This document shows, piece after piece, positions 1 through 11,563 of a stretch of DNA of 62,926 nt. The notes beneath the pieces were generated by a model that was not told where the DNA came from, did no database searches, and saw nothing but the letters and a program-made list of their open reading frames with translations. Source of the stretch: Gemmatimonadota bacterium (GTDB lineage Bacteria; Gemmatimonadota; Gemmatimonadetes; Gemmatimonadales; GWC2-71-9); NCBI GenBank assembly GCA_003222155.1, contig QHUU01000058.1, forward strand, positions 1 to 62,926, given 5' to 3'. Position numbers and translations under genes: made by a program. Each line of letters starts with the position of its first letter. The stretch's first letter is position 1.

Positions 1-786
1 CAGCGGGTCGGCCAGACCGAGGCGAGCGTGGACCTGGCGCGCCTCGCGGGGCTCTACCCCGCGGGCGTGATTTGCGAGGTCCTGAACGCCGACGGATCGA
101 TGGCGCGGCGGTCCGATCTGGAGCGCGTCGCGGCGCGGCACGGGCTTACGTTCATCACGGTGGCGCAGCTCGTGGCGTACCGCCTGGCCCACGAGCGGCT
201 GGTGCATCGCGTGGCCGAGGCGCGGCTGCCCACGCCCTACGGCGAGTTCCGCATTCTCGGCTACCACAACGATGTGGACGCGGCGGAGCACATCGCTCTG
301 GTGTACGGGGACGTGCGGGACAGGGCTCGCGTGCTGGTGCGGATGCACTCCAAGTGTCTCACCGGCGACGTGTTCGGCTCGGGGCGGTGCGACTGTGGCT
401 GGCAGCTGCACTCCGCCATGCGAATGATCGCCGCCGAAGGCGGCGGCGTCGTGGTGTACCTCGATCAGGAGGGGCGCGGGATCGGCCTCCTGAACAAACT
501 CAAGGCCTACGAACTGCAGGACGCGGGGCACGACACCGTCGAGGCGAACCGCGAGCTCGGCTTCAAGCCCGACCTCCGCAACTACGGCATCGGGGCGCAG
601 ATCCTGCTCGATCTGGGGCTCTCCTCGATTCGCGTGCTTACCAACAATCCCATGAAGCTGGTCGGGCTCGAGGGCTACGGCCTCGAGATCGTCGAGCGCG
701 TTCCCATCGTGATGACGCCGTCCGACGAGAATCGCTCCTATCTGGACGTCAAACGCGACAAGCTCGGCCACCTGCTCACGCACTGA
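1..786 (+). CDS. ribBA: Bifunctional riboflavin protein RibBA, C-terminal part (GTP cyclohydrolase II)
   Basis: The gene is cut by the left edge; the frame is open from base 1. The first ~60 residues are the end of a 3,4-dihydroxy-2-butanone-4-phosphate synthase (RibB) domain (TEAS, then [13 protein letters not shown]), and the rest is a full GTP cyclohydrolase II (RibA) domain. Visible RibA hallmarks are the zinc-binding cysteines in [15 protein letters not shown] and the catalytic [11 protein letters not shown] motif. Together the two domains make the two direct precursors of lumazine from ribulose-5-phosphate and GTP. ribH follows after only 2 bases, so the genes are co-transcribed. The true start, and any FMN riboswitch, lie outside the window. 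Confidence 0.97.
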   Translation, partial: QRVGQTEASVDLARLAGLYPAGVICEVLNADGSMARRSDLERVAARHGLTFITVAQLVAYRLAHERLVHRVAEARLPTPYGEFRILGYHNDVDAAEHIALVYGDVRDRARVLVRMHSKCLTGDVFGSGRCDCGWQLHSAMRMIAAEGGGVVVYLDQEGRGIGLLNKLKAYELQDAGHDTVEANRELGFKPDLRNYGIGAQILLDLGLSSIRVLTNNPMKLVGLEGYGLEIVERVPIVMTPSDENRSYLDVKRDKLGHLLTH

Positions 787-788
787 CT

Positions 789-1274
789 GTGGCCGAGATC
801 GAGGGGTCGCCCCGCGCGCCGCGTGAGGTCCGCGTGGCCGTGCTGGTCAGCCGCTACAATGAGGTCGTGACGACCCGCCTGCTCGAGGGGGCGCGGCAGT
901 GTCTGCGCGAGAAGGGCGTGCCGGACGCGCGGGTCGACGTGATCTGGGTGCCGGGGGCATTCGAGCTGGCGGTGGCGGCGGCGGCGGCGGCGGCGAGCGG
1001 GCGCTACGCGGCGCTGGTGGCGCTGGGCTGCGTGATCCGCGGCGAGACGCCCCATTTCGAGTACGTCGCCGGCGAGGCCACGCGCGGGCTCGGCAACGTC
1101 GCCCTCGCCCATCGGCTCCCGATCGGCTTCGGCGTCCTCACCACGGAGAACCTGGAGCAGGCTCTGGCGCGGGCCGGCGGGGCTGCCGGCAACAAGGGAT
1201 ACGAGGCCGCCGAGGCCGCTCTCACCACGGCCGACGTTCTGGCTCGGCTCGTCCGTGCAGCGCCCCGAGACTAA
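789..1274 (+). CDS. ribH: 6,7-dimethyl-8-ribityllumazine synthase
   Basis: About 161 residues, the normal length for lumazine synthase. It condenses the RibA- and RibB-derived precursors into lumazine, the penultimate riboflavin intermediate. Family signatures are the N-terminal SRYNEVV substrate loop, VPGAFELA, and GCVIRGETPHFEYV with the catalytic histidine. The GTG start at 789 lies just after the ribBA stop. A run of alanines (GGC/GCG repeats near 970-1000) is a local low-complexity patch within a helix. The gene overlaps nusB by 20 bases, the familiar ribH-nusB pairing. Confidence 0.97.
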   Translation: MAEIEGSPRAPREVRVAVLVSRYNEVVTTRLLEGARQCLREKGVPDARVDVIWVPGAFELAVAAAAAAASGRYAALVALGCVIRGETPHFEYVAGEATRGLGNVALAHRLPIGFGVLTTENLEQALARAGGAAGNKGYEAAEAALTTADVLARLVRAAPRD

Positions 1275-1668
1275 GGCTCGCGCGCGCGCGCTCCAACTCC
1301 TCTACGCCTGGGACCTGTCCGGCCGGCCCTCGATCGAGGCGGTCGTCGCCCGGCTCGCGGCGAGTTACGGCCGCCCCCCCGAAGGATTCGACCGGGGTGC
1401 CGACCTCGCGGCGAAGGCGGTCGCCGGACTTCCGGAGTTCGACACCCGTGTCGGCGCCGCCGCGGAGCACTGGCGCCTCGAGCGCGTGGGCGTGGTGGAG
1501 CGCAACATCCTGCGCCTCGCCCTCGCCGAGCTCGAGGAGGGCGAGACACCGCCCCGCGTCGTCATCGACGAGGCGGTGAAACTGGCCCATTGGTTTGCCG
1601 GGGCCAAGGCGCCCGCGTTCGTGAACGGCGTGCTCGACGCGGTGGCGCGGGAGTCGGGCGCCTTGTGA
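1255..1668 (+). CDS. nusB: Transcription antitermination protein NusB
   Basis: A 137-residue all-helical protein that binds boxA RNA with ribosomal protein S10 (NusE) in rRNA antitermination complexes. Recognisable parts are KARARALQLLYAWD at the N-terminus and VIDEAVKLAHWF...FVNGVLDAVAR at the C-terminus. The GTG start at 1255 lies inside the end of ribH, and the stop overlaps the GTG of the next gene (GTGA), so translation is probably coupled. Full length, nothing missing. Confidence 0.95.
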   Translation: MQRPETKARARALQLLYAWDLSGRPSIEAVVARLAASYGRPPEGFDRGADLAAKAVAGLPEFDTRVGAAAEHWRLERVGVVERNILRLALAELEEGETPPRVVIDEAVKLAHWFAGAKAPAFVNGVLDAVARESGAL

Positions 1669-2780
1669 GGATCCTGCTCGTCAACTGGAACGACCGGGAG
1701 AATCCGCACGCCGGCGGCGCGGAGATCCATCTCCACGAGATCTTCGGTCGCCTGGCGCGCCAGGGGCACACCATCGACCTGGTCACGAGCGGCTGGACGG
1801 GGTCGGTTCCGGAAGCCGAGCTCGACGGCATACGCGTGCGGCGCGTCGGCGGCCGCCACACGTTTGCGCTGCGGGCGCGCCCCACCGTGCGCCGGCTGCT
1901 CGCCGCGAACCGGTACGACGTCGTGGTGGAAGACATCAACAAGCTGCCGCTCTTCCTGGCCGGGCTCACCGACCGCCCGTTCTGCGCGCTGGTCCCGCAT
2001 CTGTTCGGCGCCACGGCGTTTCGAGAGGCGACTTGGCCCATCGCGGCCGTGGTCTGGGCAGCGGAACGCCCGATCCCGCGAGCCTATCGGCGCGCCTGGT
2101 TCCACGCGATTTCGGAGAGCACCCGCGATGACCTGGTGCACCGGGGAATCCCGGCGGAGCGCGTCGCGGTCATTTATCCCGGTGTCGATGCGACCTGGTA
2201 TTCCCCGGATGCCATGGTCGCTCGAGCGGAGGTCCCCACGTTCTTGTACGTGGGGCGCCTCAAGCGTTATAAAGGAGTGGAGATCGCACTGCAGGCGCTG
2301 GCGCTGGCCCGGGGCTCGCGCGCCGATCTGGTGCTCGAGGTGGCCGGCCAGGGTGACGACCGGCCCCGCCTGGAGCGGTTGGCGGCCTCCTTGGGGATCG
2401 CGGGGAGGGTGCGGTTCCTGGGTTTCGTGTCGGAAGAGGAGAAGCGCCGGCGGCTGCGGCGGGCGTGGGCGCTGGTGTTTCCGAGCCCGAAGGAGGGGTG
2501 GGGTATCTCGAACGTGGAGGCGGCGGCTTGCGGCACGCCCGCGCTCGCGTCGGACAGTCCGGGTCTGCGGGAGTCGGTCCTGGACGGGGAGACCGGGTTC
2601 CTCGTGCCGCACGGCGACGCGCACGCACTGGCGCAGCGCATGCTCGCGCTCGCGGCGGATCCGGGGCTCGTGGCGCGGCTCGGCCACGGGGGGCGGGCCT
2701 TCGCAGAGCGTCTGTCGTGGGAGCGTGCGGCCCGGGCGACGGAAGCGCATCTCCAACACGCCATCGCGCAGGGAGGCTGA
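1665..2780 (+). CDS. GT4-family glycosyltransferase
   Basis: A 371-residue GT-B glycosyltransferase. The N-terminal half starts with RILLVNWNDRENPHAGGAE, the glycine-rich acceptor-side motif. The C-terminal half has LYVGRLKRYKGV and the retaining E-x7-E element in PKEGWGISNVEAAACGTP, which binds the nucleotide sugar. The GTG at 1665 overlaps the nusB stop and places the hydrophobic first beta-strand at the N-terminus, so it is preferred over the start at 1590. The acceptor is unknown. The gene sits between nusB and hpf, so context says little; surface polysaccharide or glycolipid synthesis is a guess. Confidence 0.85.
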   Translation: MRILLVNWNDRENPHAGGAEIHLHEIFGRLARQGHTIDLVTSGWTGSVPEAELDGIRVRRVGGRHTFALRARPTVRRLLAANRYDVVVEDINKLPLFLAGLTDRPFCALVPHLFGATAFREATWPIAAVVWAAERPIPRAYRRAWFHAISESTRDDLVHRGIPAERVAVIYPGVDATWYSPDAMVARAEVPTFLYVGRLKRYKGVEIALQALALARGSRADLVLEVAGQGDDRPRLERLAASLGIAGRVRFLGFVSEEEKRRRLRRAWALVFPSPKEGWGISNVEAAACGTPALASDSPGLRESVLDGETGFLVPHGDAHALAQRMLALAADPGLVARLGHGGRAFAERLSWERAARATEAHLQHAIAQGG

Positions 2781-2782
2781 CC

Positions 2783-3103
2783 ATGCGGATCACCATCACG
2801 GCACGCCACTGCGAGCTTCCGCCCGAGCTGCGCGCGCGGGCGCGCACGCTGCTCGAGCGTCTCGCGCGTGTCGCGCCGCGGCCACACGACGCCCGGGTCG
2901 TGTTCGACGCCGATCACGGGCGGCCGACCGTCGAGGTCCGGCTCCATGCCGCCCGCGGCGCCGTGCACGTCGGCACGGCCCGCGGGACGGATCAGAGCAG
3001 CGCCCTGAACCTCGCGGTGGCCAAGGTGCGCCGCCAGCTCGACAAGTCTCCCATGCGGCGCCGCGCGGCGATCCGCCGCGCCGCCGGGCGCCGGCAGTCG
3101 TGA
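2783..3103 (+). CDS. hpf: Ribosome hibernation promoting factor (short HPF/RaiA family)
   Basis: A 106-residue protein. The fold-defining RITITARHCELPPELRARA start and the AVAKVRRQLDK helix match the single-domain HPF/YfiA family, which binds the 30S decoding region and silences ribosomes in stationary phase. A GGGAGG ribosome-binding site precedes the ATG. The tail is short and very arginine-rich rather than carrying the dimerisation domain of long HPF. It directly precedes hprK (overlap GTGA), a pairing also seen in the proteobacterial rpoN region, suggesting that hibernation and PTS signalling are co-expressed. Confidence 0.85.
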   Translation: MRITITARHCELPPELRARARTLLERLARVAPRPHDARVVFDADHGRPTVEVRLHAARGAVHVGTARGTDQSSALNLAVAKVRRQLDKSPMRRRAAIRRAAGRRQS

Positions 3104-4068
3104 AGCCACCCAAGGTGCGCGACCTGCTCGAGCAGCGGGGCGATCTCCTGCAGCTCGAGGCGCTCACCGGAGACGTCGGGCTCGACCGCGAGATCCAGAC
3201 GCCGGAAGCGTCGAGCCCCGGCCTGGTGCTCGCGGGGTACACCAAGCGGTTCGCCGCGCACCGCATGCACATCCTCGGCGAGACCGAAGTCACGTACCTC
3301 GCATCGCTCGAGGCCGCCGCGCGCCGCCGCGCGCTCGAGACGCTGTTCTCGTTCGATCTTCCGTGTGTGGTGATCTCCAAGGGCCAAGAGCCGCCCGCCG
3401 ACCTGGTGGAGCTGGCCCGCGCCAAGGGTGTCGCCGTCATCCGCACGCGGCTCAAGACCGCCGAGTTCTACCGCCGCCTCAAGCCGTTCCTGGACGACGT
3501 GTTCGCGCCCAGCACCAGCGTGCACGCGTCGCTCGCCGACGTGTTCGGCGTGGGTCTGCTGTTCCTCGGCAAGTCGGGGATCGGCAAGAGCGAATGCGTG
3601 CTCGACCTGGTGGAGCGCGGCCACCGCCTGGTCGCGGACGACGTCGTCCACATCACGCGGCGCGGCAACGACGTCCTGATCGGCCGCGGCCACGAGCTGG
3701 CGCAGCACTACATGGAGATCCGCGGCGTCGGGCTCATCGACATCCGCGCCTTGTTCGGCGTGCGGGCCGTGCGGCAGCAGAAGCGCATCGAGGTCGTGGT
3801 GCAGCTCGACGAGTGGGACGCGGCGCGCGAGTACGACCGTACCGGAATCGACGGTCAGACGACCCGCGTGCTCGACGTGACCCTCCCGATGGTCACGGTG
3901 CCGCTCAACCCCGGCAAGAATCTGACCGTGATCTGCGAGGTCGTGGCGATGAACCACCTGCTCCGCTACGGCGGCGTGGACTCGGCCCGCGCGTTCAACG
4001 ACCGGCTGCTCAAGCGCCTCGCGGAGCGCCGCCAGCTGCAGGAGTATCTCGAGGAGGACAATGAGTGA
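3100..4068 (+). CDS. hprK: HPr kinase/phosphorylase
   Basis: A 322-residue protein of standard length. The Walker A motif GKSGIGKS lies at residues 157-164 and the HPrK/P signature EIRGVGLIDI at about 206-215. In this family the enzyme phosphorylates and dephosphorylates Ser46 of HPr in response to ATP, fructose bisphosphate and phosphate. Its target Ser46 is present in the HPr encoded 2.3 kb downstream in the same operon. The GTG start overlaps the hpf stop; the end overlaps the EIIA gene by 8 bases. Confidence 0.96.
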   Translation: MKPPKVRDLLEQRGDLLQLEALTGDVGLDREIQTPEASSPGLVLAGYTKRFAAHRMHILGETEVTYLASLEAAARRRALETLFSFDLPCVVISKGQEPPADLVELARAKGVAVIRTRLKTAEFYRRLKPFLDDVFAPSTSVHASLADVFGVGLLFLGKSGIGKSECVLDLVERGHRLVADDVVHITRRGNDVLIGRGHELAQHYMEIRGVGLIDIRALFGVRAVRQQKRIEVVVQLDEWDAAREYDRTGIDGQTTRVLDVTLPMVTVPLNPGKNLTVICEVVAMNHLLRYGGVDSARAFNDRLLKRLAERRQLQEYLEEDNE

Positions 4069-4441
4069 GCCATTGCGCGGTGTGATCGTGTCGCACGCGG
4101 CCGTCGCGCAGGCGCTGCTCGCCGCCGTCGCCGCGATCACCGGCGTGGACGACGCACTCGTCCCCGTGTCGAACGACGGGTGCGATACCGGAGCGCTCGC
4201 CGAGCGCCTCACGCAGGCGATCGGGGGCAAGCCGGCCGTCCTGTTCGTGGATCTCCCGGGCGGCTCGTGCCTCACCAGCTCCGTGCGACTCGCGCGTGGC
4301 AAGTCCGACATGGCCGTCGTGACGGGCGTGAACCTGGCGATGCTGCTCGACTTCGTGTTCCACCGCGATCTCCCGCCGGCCGACGCGGCCCGGCGTGCGG
4401 CCGAGGCCGGCAGTCGGGCGATCCGCACGCCGGCCGCATGA
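4061..4441 (+). CDS. PTS mannose-family EIIA component
   Basis: A 126-residue single-domain EIIA of the mannose class. The phosphoryl-accepting histidine is His12 (VIVSH), where many homologues read THG; here Ala-Ala follows the His. The DLPGGS loop and the conserved GVNLAMLLDF strand are present. It would take phosphate from HPr-His15 and pass it to EIIB. It is the first of four EII genes with overlapping ends, giving a full A-B-C-D set. Confidence 0.92.
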   Translation: MSEPLRGVIVSHAAVAQALLAAVAAITGVDDALVPVSNDGCDTGALAERLTQAIGGKPAVLFVDLPGGSCLTSSVRLARGKSDMAVVTGVNLAMLLDFVFHRDLPPADAARRAAEAGSRAIRTPAA

Positions 4442-4911
4442 GCATCGCGCTGTACCGGATCGACGACCGCCTGATCCACGGCCAGGTCGTGGTCGGCTGG
4501 GGGAAACCGCTCAACGTGGGATTCATCGTGCTGGTGGACGACGCGGTGCGCGGGAGCACCTGGGAGCAGGAGCTCTACCGGATGGGGGTGCCCGCCGGCA
4601 TCGAGGTGGTGTTCGCCTCGACGGCGGAAGCGCTGGCGTGCCTCCCCGATTGGGAGCGCGACGCGCGTGTCGGCCTGCTCGTCGCCGGTGACATCGACAC
4701 CCTCGCCGCGCTCGCGGGCGACGGCCGTCGCGTGCCGCGCATCAACCTCGGCGGCTTGCACCACCGTCCGGGGCGGTCGCCCCGGCTGCGCTACGTCTAC
4801 TTGAGCGACGCCGAGGCGGCGCAGCTCAAGGCGCTCGCGGCCCGCGGCGTCGAGATCACGGCGCAGGACGTTCCCACGGCCCGGCCGGTGCCCTTGGAGG
4901 ATTTCACGTGA
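4438..4911 (+). CDS. PTS mannose/fructose/sorbose-family EIIB component
   Basis: A 157-residue EIIB. The active-site loop RIDDRLIHGQV contains the phosphorylated histidine, His14. The protein receives phosphate from EIIA and transfers it to the sugar bound by EIIC/EIID. The ATG at 4438 overlaps the EIIA stop (ATGA). The length is normal. The substrate cannot be read from sequence. Confidence 0.94.
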   Translation: MSIALYRIDDRLIHGQVVVGWGKPLNVGFIVLVDDAVRGSTWEQELYRMGVPAGIEVVFASTAEALACLPDWERDARVGLLVAGDIDTLAALAGDGRRVPRINLGGLHHRPGRSPRLRYVYLSDAEAAQLKALAARGVEITAQDVPTARPVPLEDFT

Positions 4912-5585
4912 GCCTCGGTCTGCTGCTGGCGCTGCTCGCCTGGGGGACGCTCGTCGGCCTCGACCTGGTGAGCGTGCCGCAAATGATGATCGCGCGGCCG
5001 CTCGTGGCCGGGCCGATCGCCGGCGCGATGCTGGGCGATGTGTGGACCGGTCTGACGCTGGGCGTGCTGTTCGAGCTGTTCCAGTACGAGGTGCTGCCCG
5101 TGGGGGCCGCACGCTACCCGGAATACGGGCCGGCGACGGTGGCAGCCGTGAGCGCGGCGCATGCCGCCGCGGGCACGCTCGGCCTCGGGCTCGGCGCCCT
5201 GGTGGGACTGATCAGCGGAATGGCCGGCGGTGTGAGCCTGCACGTGGTGCGACGGCTCAACGCCCGGGCCGTGCGGCGCGCGACGGCGGCCCTGGAAGCG
5301 GGGGACGCCCGCGTGTTGGTGCGGCTGCACACCGCGGCGATCTTGCGCGATGCGGCGCGCGCGGCGGTGGTGACGGCGCTCGGCCTGGGCCTGGCGCTGC
5401 TCGCCCGTACCTACCTGGCCGGCACGATCAGCGCGCGGGGCGTGATGCTGCTCGATGTCGCCGCGGTCGGCTCCGCCCTCGCCGTGGGGACGGCCGGCAC
5501 GCTGCGTCTGGTGGGTCGGGGGCCGGACCTGCGGTGGTTCGCCGCCGGCGTGGTCGGCGGCGCCGCGGTGGCGTGGCTGCGGTGA
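4908..5585 (+). CDS. PTS mannose-family EIIC membrane component
   Basis: A 225-residue hydrophobic protein with about six membrane segments. It carries EIIC-Man signatures near the start (RPLVAGPIAGAMLGD, LGVLFELFQYEVLPVGA). It forms the sugar channel with EIID. It is slightly shorter than the common ~260 residues of the family, with less sequence at the C-terminus. GTG start, overlapping EIIB by 4 bases. Confidence 0.9.
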   Translation: MSLGLLLALLAWGTLVGLDLVSVPQMMIARPLVAGPIAGAMLGDVWTGLTLGVLFELFQYEVLPVGAARYPEYGPATVAAVSAAHAAAGTLGLGLGALVGLISGMAGGVSLHVVRRLNARAVRRATAALEAGDARVLVRLHTAAILRDAARAAVVTALGLGLALLARTYLAGTISARGVMLLDVAAVGSALAVGTAGTLRLVGRGPDLRWFAAGVVGGAAVAWLR

Positions 5586-6340
5586 GCGCCGCGCCGCGTG
5601 CCCGCCCGGCCTTCGGCCGCAGCCTGCTCCGGTTGTTTACGGTGCAGGGGTCGTGGAACTACGAGCGCATGCAGGGGGTGGGCATGGGGGTGGCCGAGGA
5701 GCCGTTGCTGCGCGACCTGCGGGTGGCCGGCAACGGGGCGGCCTACCGCGCCGCCGTGGCGCGGGGAGCGCACTTCTTCAACGCGCATCCGTACCTGTGC
5801 GGCCTCGCGGTGGGCGCCGCGGCGCGGGCGGAGCACGAGGGCGTGCCGCCCGAGCAGGTCGAGCGGCTGCGCACCGCGCTGTGCGGTCCCCTGGGCTCGC
5901 TCGGTGACCGCCTCGTGTGGGCCGGCTGGCTGCCGTTCACGTCGGGGCTGGGGCTCATCGGCGTGGCGCTCGGGCTCGGGTTCCCGGCGATCCTGGGGTT
6001 TCTGGTCGTCTTCAACGCGGGTCACGTGGCGCTGCGCTGGTGGGCGCTGCGCGCGGGGTGGACGCACGGCGTGCGCGTGGCGGTGGCGCTGCGCCAGCCG
6101 GTGCTGCAACGGGCCACGGCCGTGCTGGGGCCGGCCATGGCGTTCGTGGTGGGCGCCGCCCTCCCGCTCGTGGCGCAGTACCTGAGCGGCGGCTTCCTCG
6201 GCTGGTCGCGCGTGGCGCTCGCCGCCGTCGCAGCGGGTGGGTTCGCGCTGCTGTGGTGGTTGCGCGCCCGGCTCACCGGGGTGCGGCTCGGCCTGGCGCT
6301 GCTCGCCGTCGCGACGCTCGCGGGGTGGCTGTGGCCATGA
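5582..6340 (+). CDS. PTS mannose-family EIID membrane component
   Basis: A 252-residue EIID. The typical QGSWNYERMQGVGM segment lies near the N-terminus, with FFNAHPYL and a C-terminal membrane region. It is the partner of EIIC in the sugar permease. It starts with GTG overlapping the EIIC stop, and its own stop (6338-6340) overlaps the ATG of ptsH. With EIIA, EIIB and EIIC it completes a transport-competent set, unlike the EIIA-only regulatory systems of many Proteobacteria. Confidence 0.9.
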   Translation: MSAAPRARPAFGRSLLRLFTVQGSWNYERMQGVGMGVAEEPLLRDLRVAGNGAAYRAAVARGAHFFNAHPYLCGLAVGAAARAEHEGVPPEQVERLRTALCGPLGSLGDRLVWAGWLPFTSGLGLIGVALGLGFPAILGFLVVFNAGHVALRWWALRAGWTHGVRVAVALRQPVLQRATAVLGPAMAFVVGAALPLVAQYLSGGFLGWSRVALAAVAAGGFALLWWLRARLTGVRLGLALLAVATLAGWLWP

Positions 6341-6672
6341 TCGAGCGCGCGGCGAAGATCGTGAATCCGCTGGGGATGCACGCGCGACCGGCGGCGGAGT
6401 TCGTCAAGCTCGCCAGCCGCTTCAAGTCCGCGGTCGAGGTCAAGAAGGACGACCTCACCGTGAATGGCAAGAGCATCATGGGCGTGATGATGCTCGCGGC
6501 GGAATGCGGCTCCTCGCTGATCATCCGGACCGACGGCGCGGACGCGGAGCAGGCGATGGAGGCGCTGCTCGCCCTCGTGGCCGACGGATTCCACGAGATG
6601 CACCTGACGGCGGAGGTACGCGAAGCGGAGATGCGCGAGGCGGAAGAGCGGGAAGACGAGGAGCGGCCATGA
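6337..6672 (+). CDS. ptsH: Phosphocarrier protein HPr with an acidic C-terminal tail
   Basis: His15 in NPLGMHARPAAEF is the enzyme I/EIIA phosphorylation site. Ser46 in NGKSIMGVMML is the HprK target, and both are intact, so the protein can act as carrier and as regulatory sensor. At 111 residues it is longer than the usual 85-90: residues ~94-111 form an extra Glu/Arg-rich helix-like tail (EAEMREAEEREDEE), not part of the HPr fold. It overlaps EIID before it and ptsI after it. Confidence 0.95.
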   Translation: MIERAAKIVNPLGMHARPAAEFVKLASRFKSAVEVKKDDLTVNGKSIMGVMMLAAECGSSLIIRTDGADAEQAMEALLALVADGFHEMHLTAEVREAEMREAEEREDEERP

Positions 6673-8471
6673 CCGACCGTCTGCTCAAGGGGATCGGCGT
6701 GTCCGCCGGCATCGCCGTGGGGCCCGCGGTCGTGGTCCGCTGGACCATGCCGGAGGTGCCCCACCGCGTGGTGCCCCGCTCGCGGGTGGAGAAGGAGGTC
6801 CGCCGCCTGCGTGCCGCGGTGCGCGACGTGAAGCGCTACCTCCAGGACCTGAGGGCCAAGGCCGAGGACCGCGCCGGCGCCGACGAGGCGCGCATCTTCG
6901 ACGCCCAGCTCCTGATGCTCGAGGACAAGGAGTTCCTCTCCGGGGTCGCGGATCTGATCCGCGAGAACCACCTCACGGCCGAAAAGGCGTTCGAGTTCAA
7001 GGCGCTCGAGGTGCGCGACCTGTGGACCGCGACCGGCAACCCGCGCCTGAAAGACCGGCTCGCCGACTTCTCGGGAGTGACGATCCGGGTGCTCGAGCAC
7101 CTGATGCATCGGGGCTCGGACGAACTGTGGGAGGGGATCGCCGATCCCTCGGTCGTGGTGGCGCGCGAGCTCGGACCGGGCCTGACGGTCCAGCTCGACC
7201 GCGAGCACGTGGTCGGGCTCGTGAGCGAGGAAGGGACCCGGACGTCGCACGCGGCGATCCTGGCGCACTCCATCGGCATCCCCGCGGTGTTCGGCGTGAC
7301 CGGCGCCATGGAGCGCATCGAGCCGGGCACGATGCTCGTGATGGACGGGACCCGCGGCACGGTGCTGCTCGATCCCACTCCCGCCGAGATCGCCGAGGCC
7401 CGCGGGCGCGAGCTGCGCCGGCGCGAGCTGGCGACTCAGCTCGACGAGGTCGCCTCGCAGCCCGCGGTCACGACCGACGGCGTGCGCATCGCGCTGCGGG
7501 GCAACGTGGACCTCCCGGACGAGATCAAGGCCGCGCAGGAGCATCGCGCCGAAGGCGTCGGGCTGCTGCGCACGGAGTTTCTGATCACGAGTCACACGAC
7601 GCTGCCAAGCGAAGACGAGCAGACCGCGTACTTCCGACGCGTGAGCGAGGCGTTCCCGGGCTACCCGGTGGTCGTCCGCACGTACGACTTGGGTGGCGAC
7701 AAGCTGCCCGGCGCGTTCCGCATGCTGGCGGAGACCAATCCCCAGCTCGGCTGGCGTGCCATCCGCGTGTGCCTCGACCGCCCGGAGATCTTCCACGCGC
7801 AGGTGCGGGCGGCGCTGCGGGCGGCGGCCCACGGCCAGATCCAGCTGATGATCCCGCTGGTGACGCGGCTCGACGAAGTGGACCGGACGCGCGACATCGT
7901 GGCGCTGGAAGCAAAGCGGCTCGCCGCCGAGGGCATCGAAGCCGCGGCCACGCTCCCCCTGGGCGTGATGGTCGAGACGCCGGCCGCCGCGGTGATCGCC
8001 GATCGGCTGGCCGAGGCGTCGGACTTCTTGAGCGTCGGCACCAACGATCTCACCCAGTACACGCTGGTCGTGGACCGCGGCAACGCGCGGCTCGCCGACC
8101 GCTTCAATCCCCACGACCCGAGCGTGGTGCGGCTGCTCAAGATGGTGGTCGATGCCGCGCGCGCCGCCGGCAAGCCGGCGAGCGTGTGCGGCGAGATGGC
8201 GTCGGAGCCGCTGTCCGCGTTCCTGCTGCTCGGGCTCGGCTACGACACGCTCTCGGTGGCGCCGCCGAAATTGACGATCGTGAAATGGATGGCGCGGCAG
8301 GTGAGCGTGGCGCGCGCGCGGGTCGCGGCGGAGCAGGCGCTCGCCGCGCGCTCCGCCGACGCGGTGCTCGACGTGCTGCGTTTGGCGCTCGCCGAAGCGG
8401 TCGACCTGAAGCTGCTCGACCCCGACGCCCGGTTGCCGGGCGGGCGGCGTGCCGCTAGCTTGAACGTCTAA
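6669..8471 (+). CDS. ptsI: PTS enzyme I (phosphoenolpyruvate-protein phosphotransferase)
   Basis: A 600-residue enzyme I. The phospho-histidine is His194 in [21 protein letters not shown]. The PEP-binding barrel carries [16 protein letters not shown], the TNDLTQYTL motif and the catalytic Cys507 (VCGEM). It moves phosphate from PEP to HPr. Last gene of the PTS run. A likely metK promoter lies inside its 3' end (8433-8461). Confidence 0.97.
   Translation: MTDRLLKGIGVSAGIAVGPAVVVRWTMPEVPHRVVPRSRVEKEVRRLRAAVRDVKRYLQDLRAKAEDRAGADEARIFDAQLLMLEDKEFLSGVADLIRENHLTAEKAFEFKALEVRDLWTATGNPRLKDRLADFSGVTIRVLEHLMHRGSDELWEGIADPSVVVARELGPGLTVQLDREHVVGLVSEEGTRTSHAAILAHSIGIPAVFGVTGAMERIEPGTMLVMDGTRGTVLLDPTPAEIAEARGRELRRRELATQLDEVASQPAVTTDGVRIALRGNVDLPDEIKAAQEHRAEGVGLLRTEFLITSHTTLPSEDEQTAYFRRVSEAFPGYPVVVRTYDLGGDKLPGAFRMLAETNPQLGWRAIRVCLDRPEIFHAQVRAALRAAAHGQIQLMIPLVTRLDEVDRTRDIVALEAKRLAAEGIEAAATLPLGVMVETPAAAVIADRLAEASDFLSVGTNDLTQYTLVVDRGNARLADRFNPHDPSVVRLLKMVVDAARAAGKPASVCGEMASEPLSAFLLLGLGYDTLSVAPPKLTIVKWMARQVSVARARVAAEQALAARSADAVLDVLRLALAEAVDLKLLDPDARLPGGRRAASLNV
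8433..8461 (+). promoter_or_regulatory. Probable metK promoter
   Basis: TTGCCG (8433-8438), a 17-base spacer and TAGCTT (8456-8461) lie in the 3' end of ptsI, 30 bases before the metK ATG. The -10 matches the TATCTT-like boxes seen at several other genes here. No SAM-riboswitch-like sequence fits in the 19-base intergenic gap. Inferred from sequence only. Confidence 0.4.
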
Positions 8472-8490
8472 ACCCGCGTCGGATCGACAC

Positions 8491-11540
<3,050 letters not shown>

Positions 11541-11563
<23 letters not shown>

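Noticed and set aside
970-1005. GGC/GCG trinucleotide run in ribH as a slippage hotspot
   Set aside because: It encodes an Ala-rich helix common in high-GC RibH proteins, and the frame is intact.
2992-5112. Long minus-strand open frames opposite conserved genes (for example 2992-5112, 6273-8549, 24216-26150 and 48823-51333)
   Set aside because: They lie antisense to clearly conserved genes, have Arg/Pro/Ala-rich low-complexity translations and no recognisable motif. Such shadows are expected at ~70% GC.
8472-8490. SAM riboswitch upstream of metK
   Set aside because: Only 19 bases separate ptsI and metK and no SAM aptamer motif is present.
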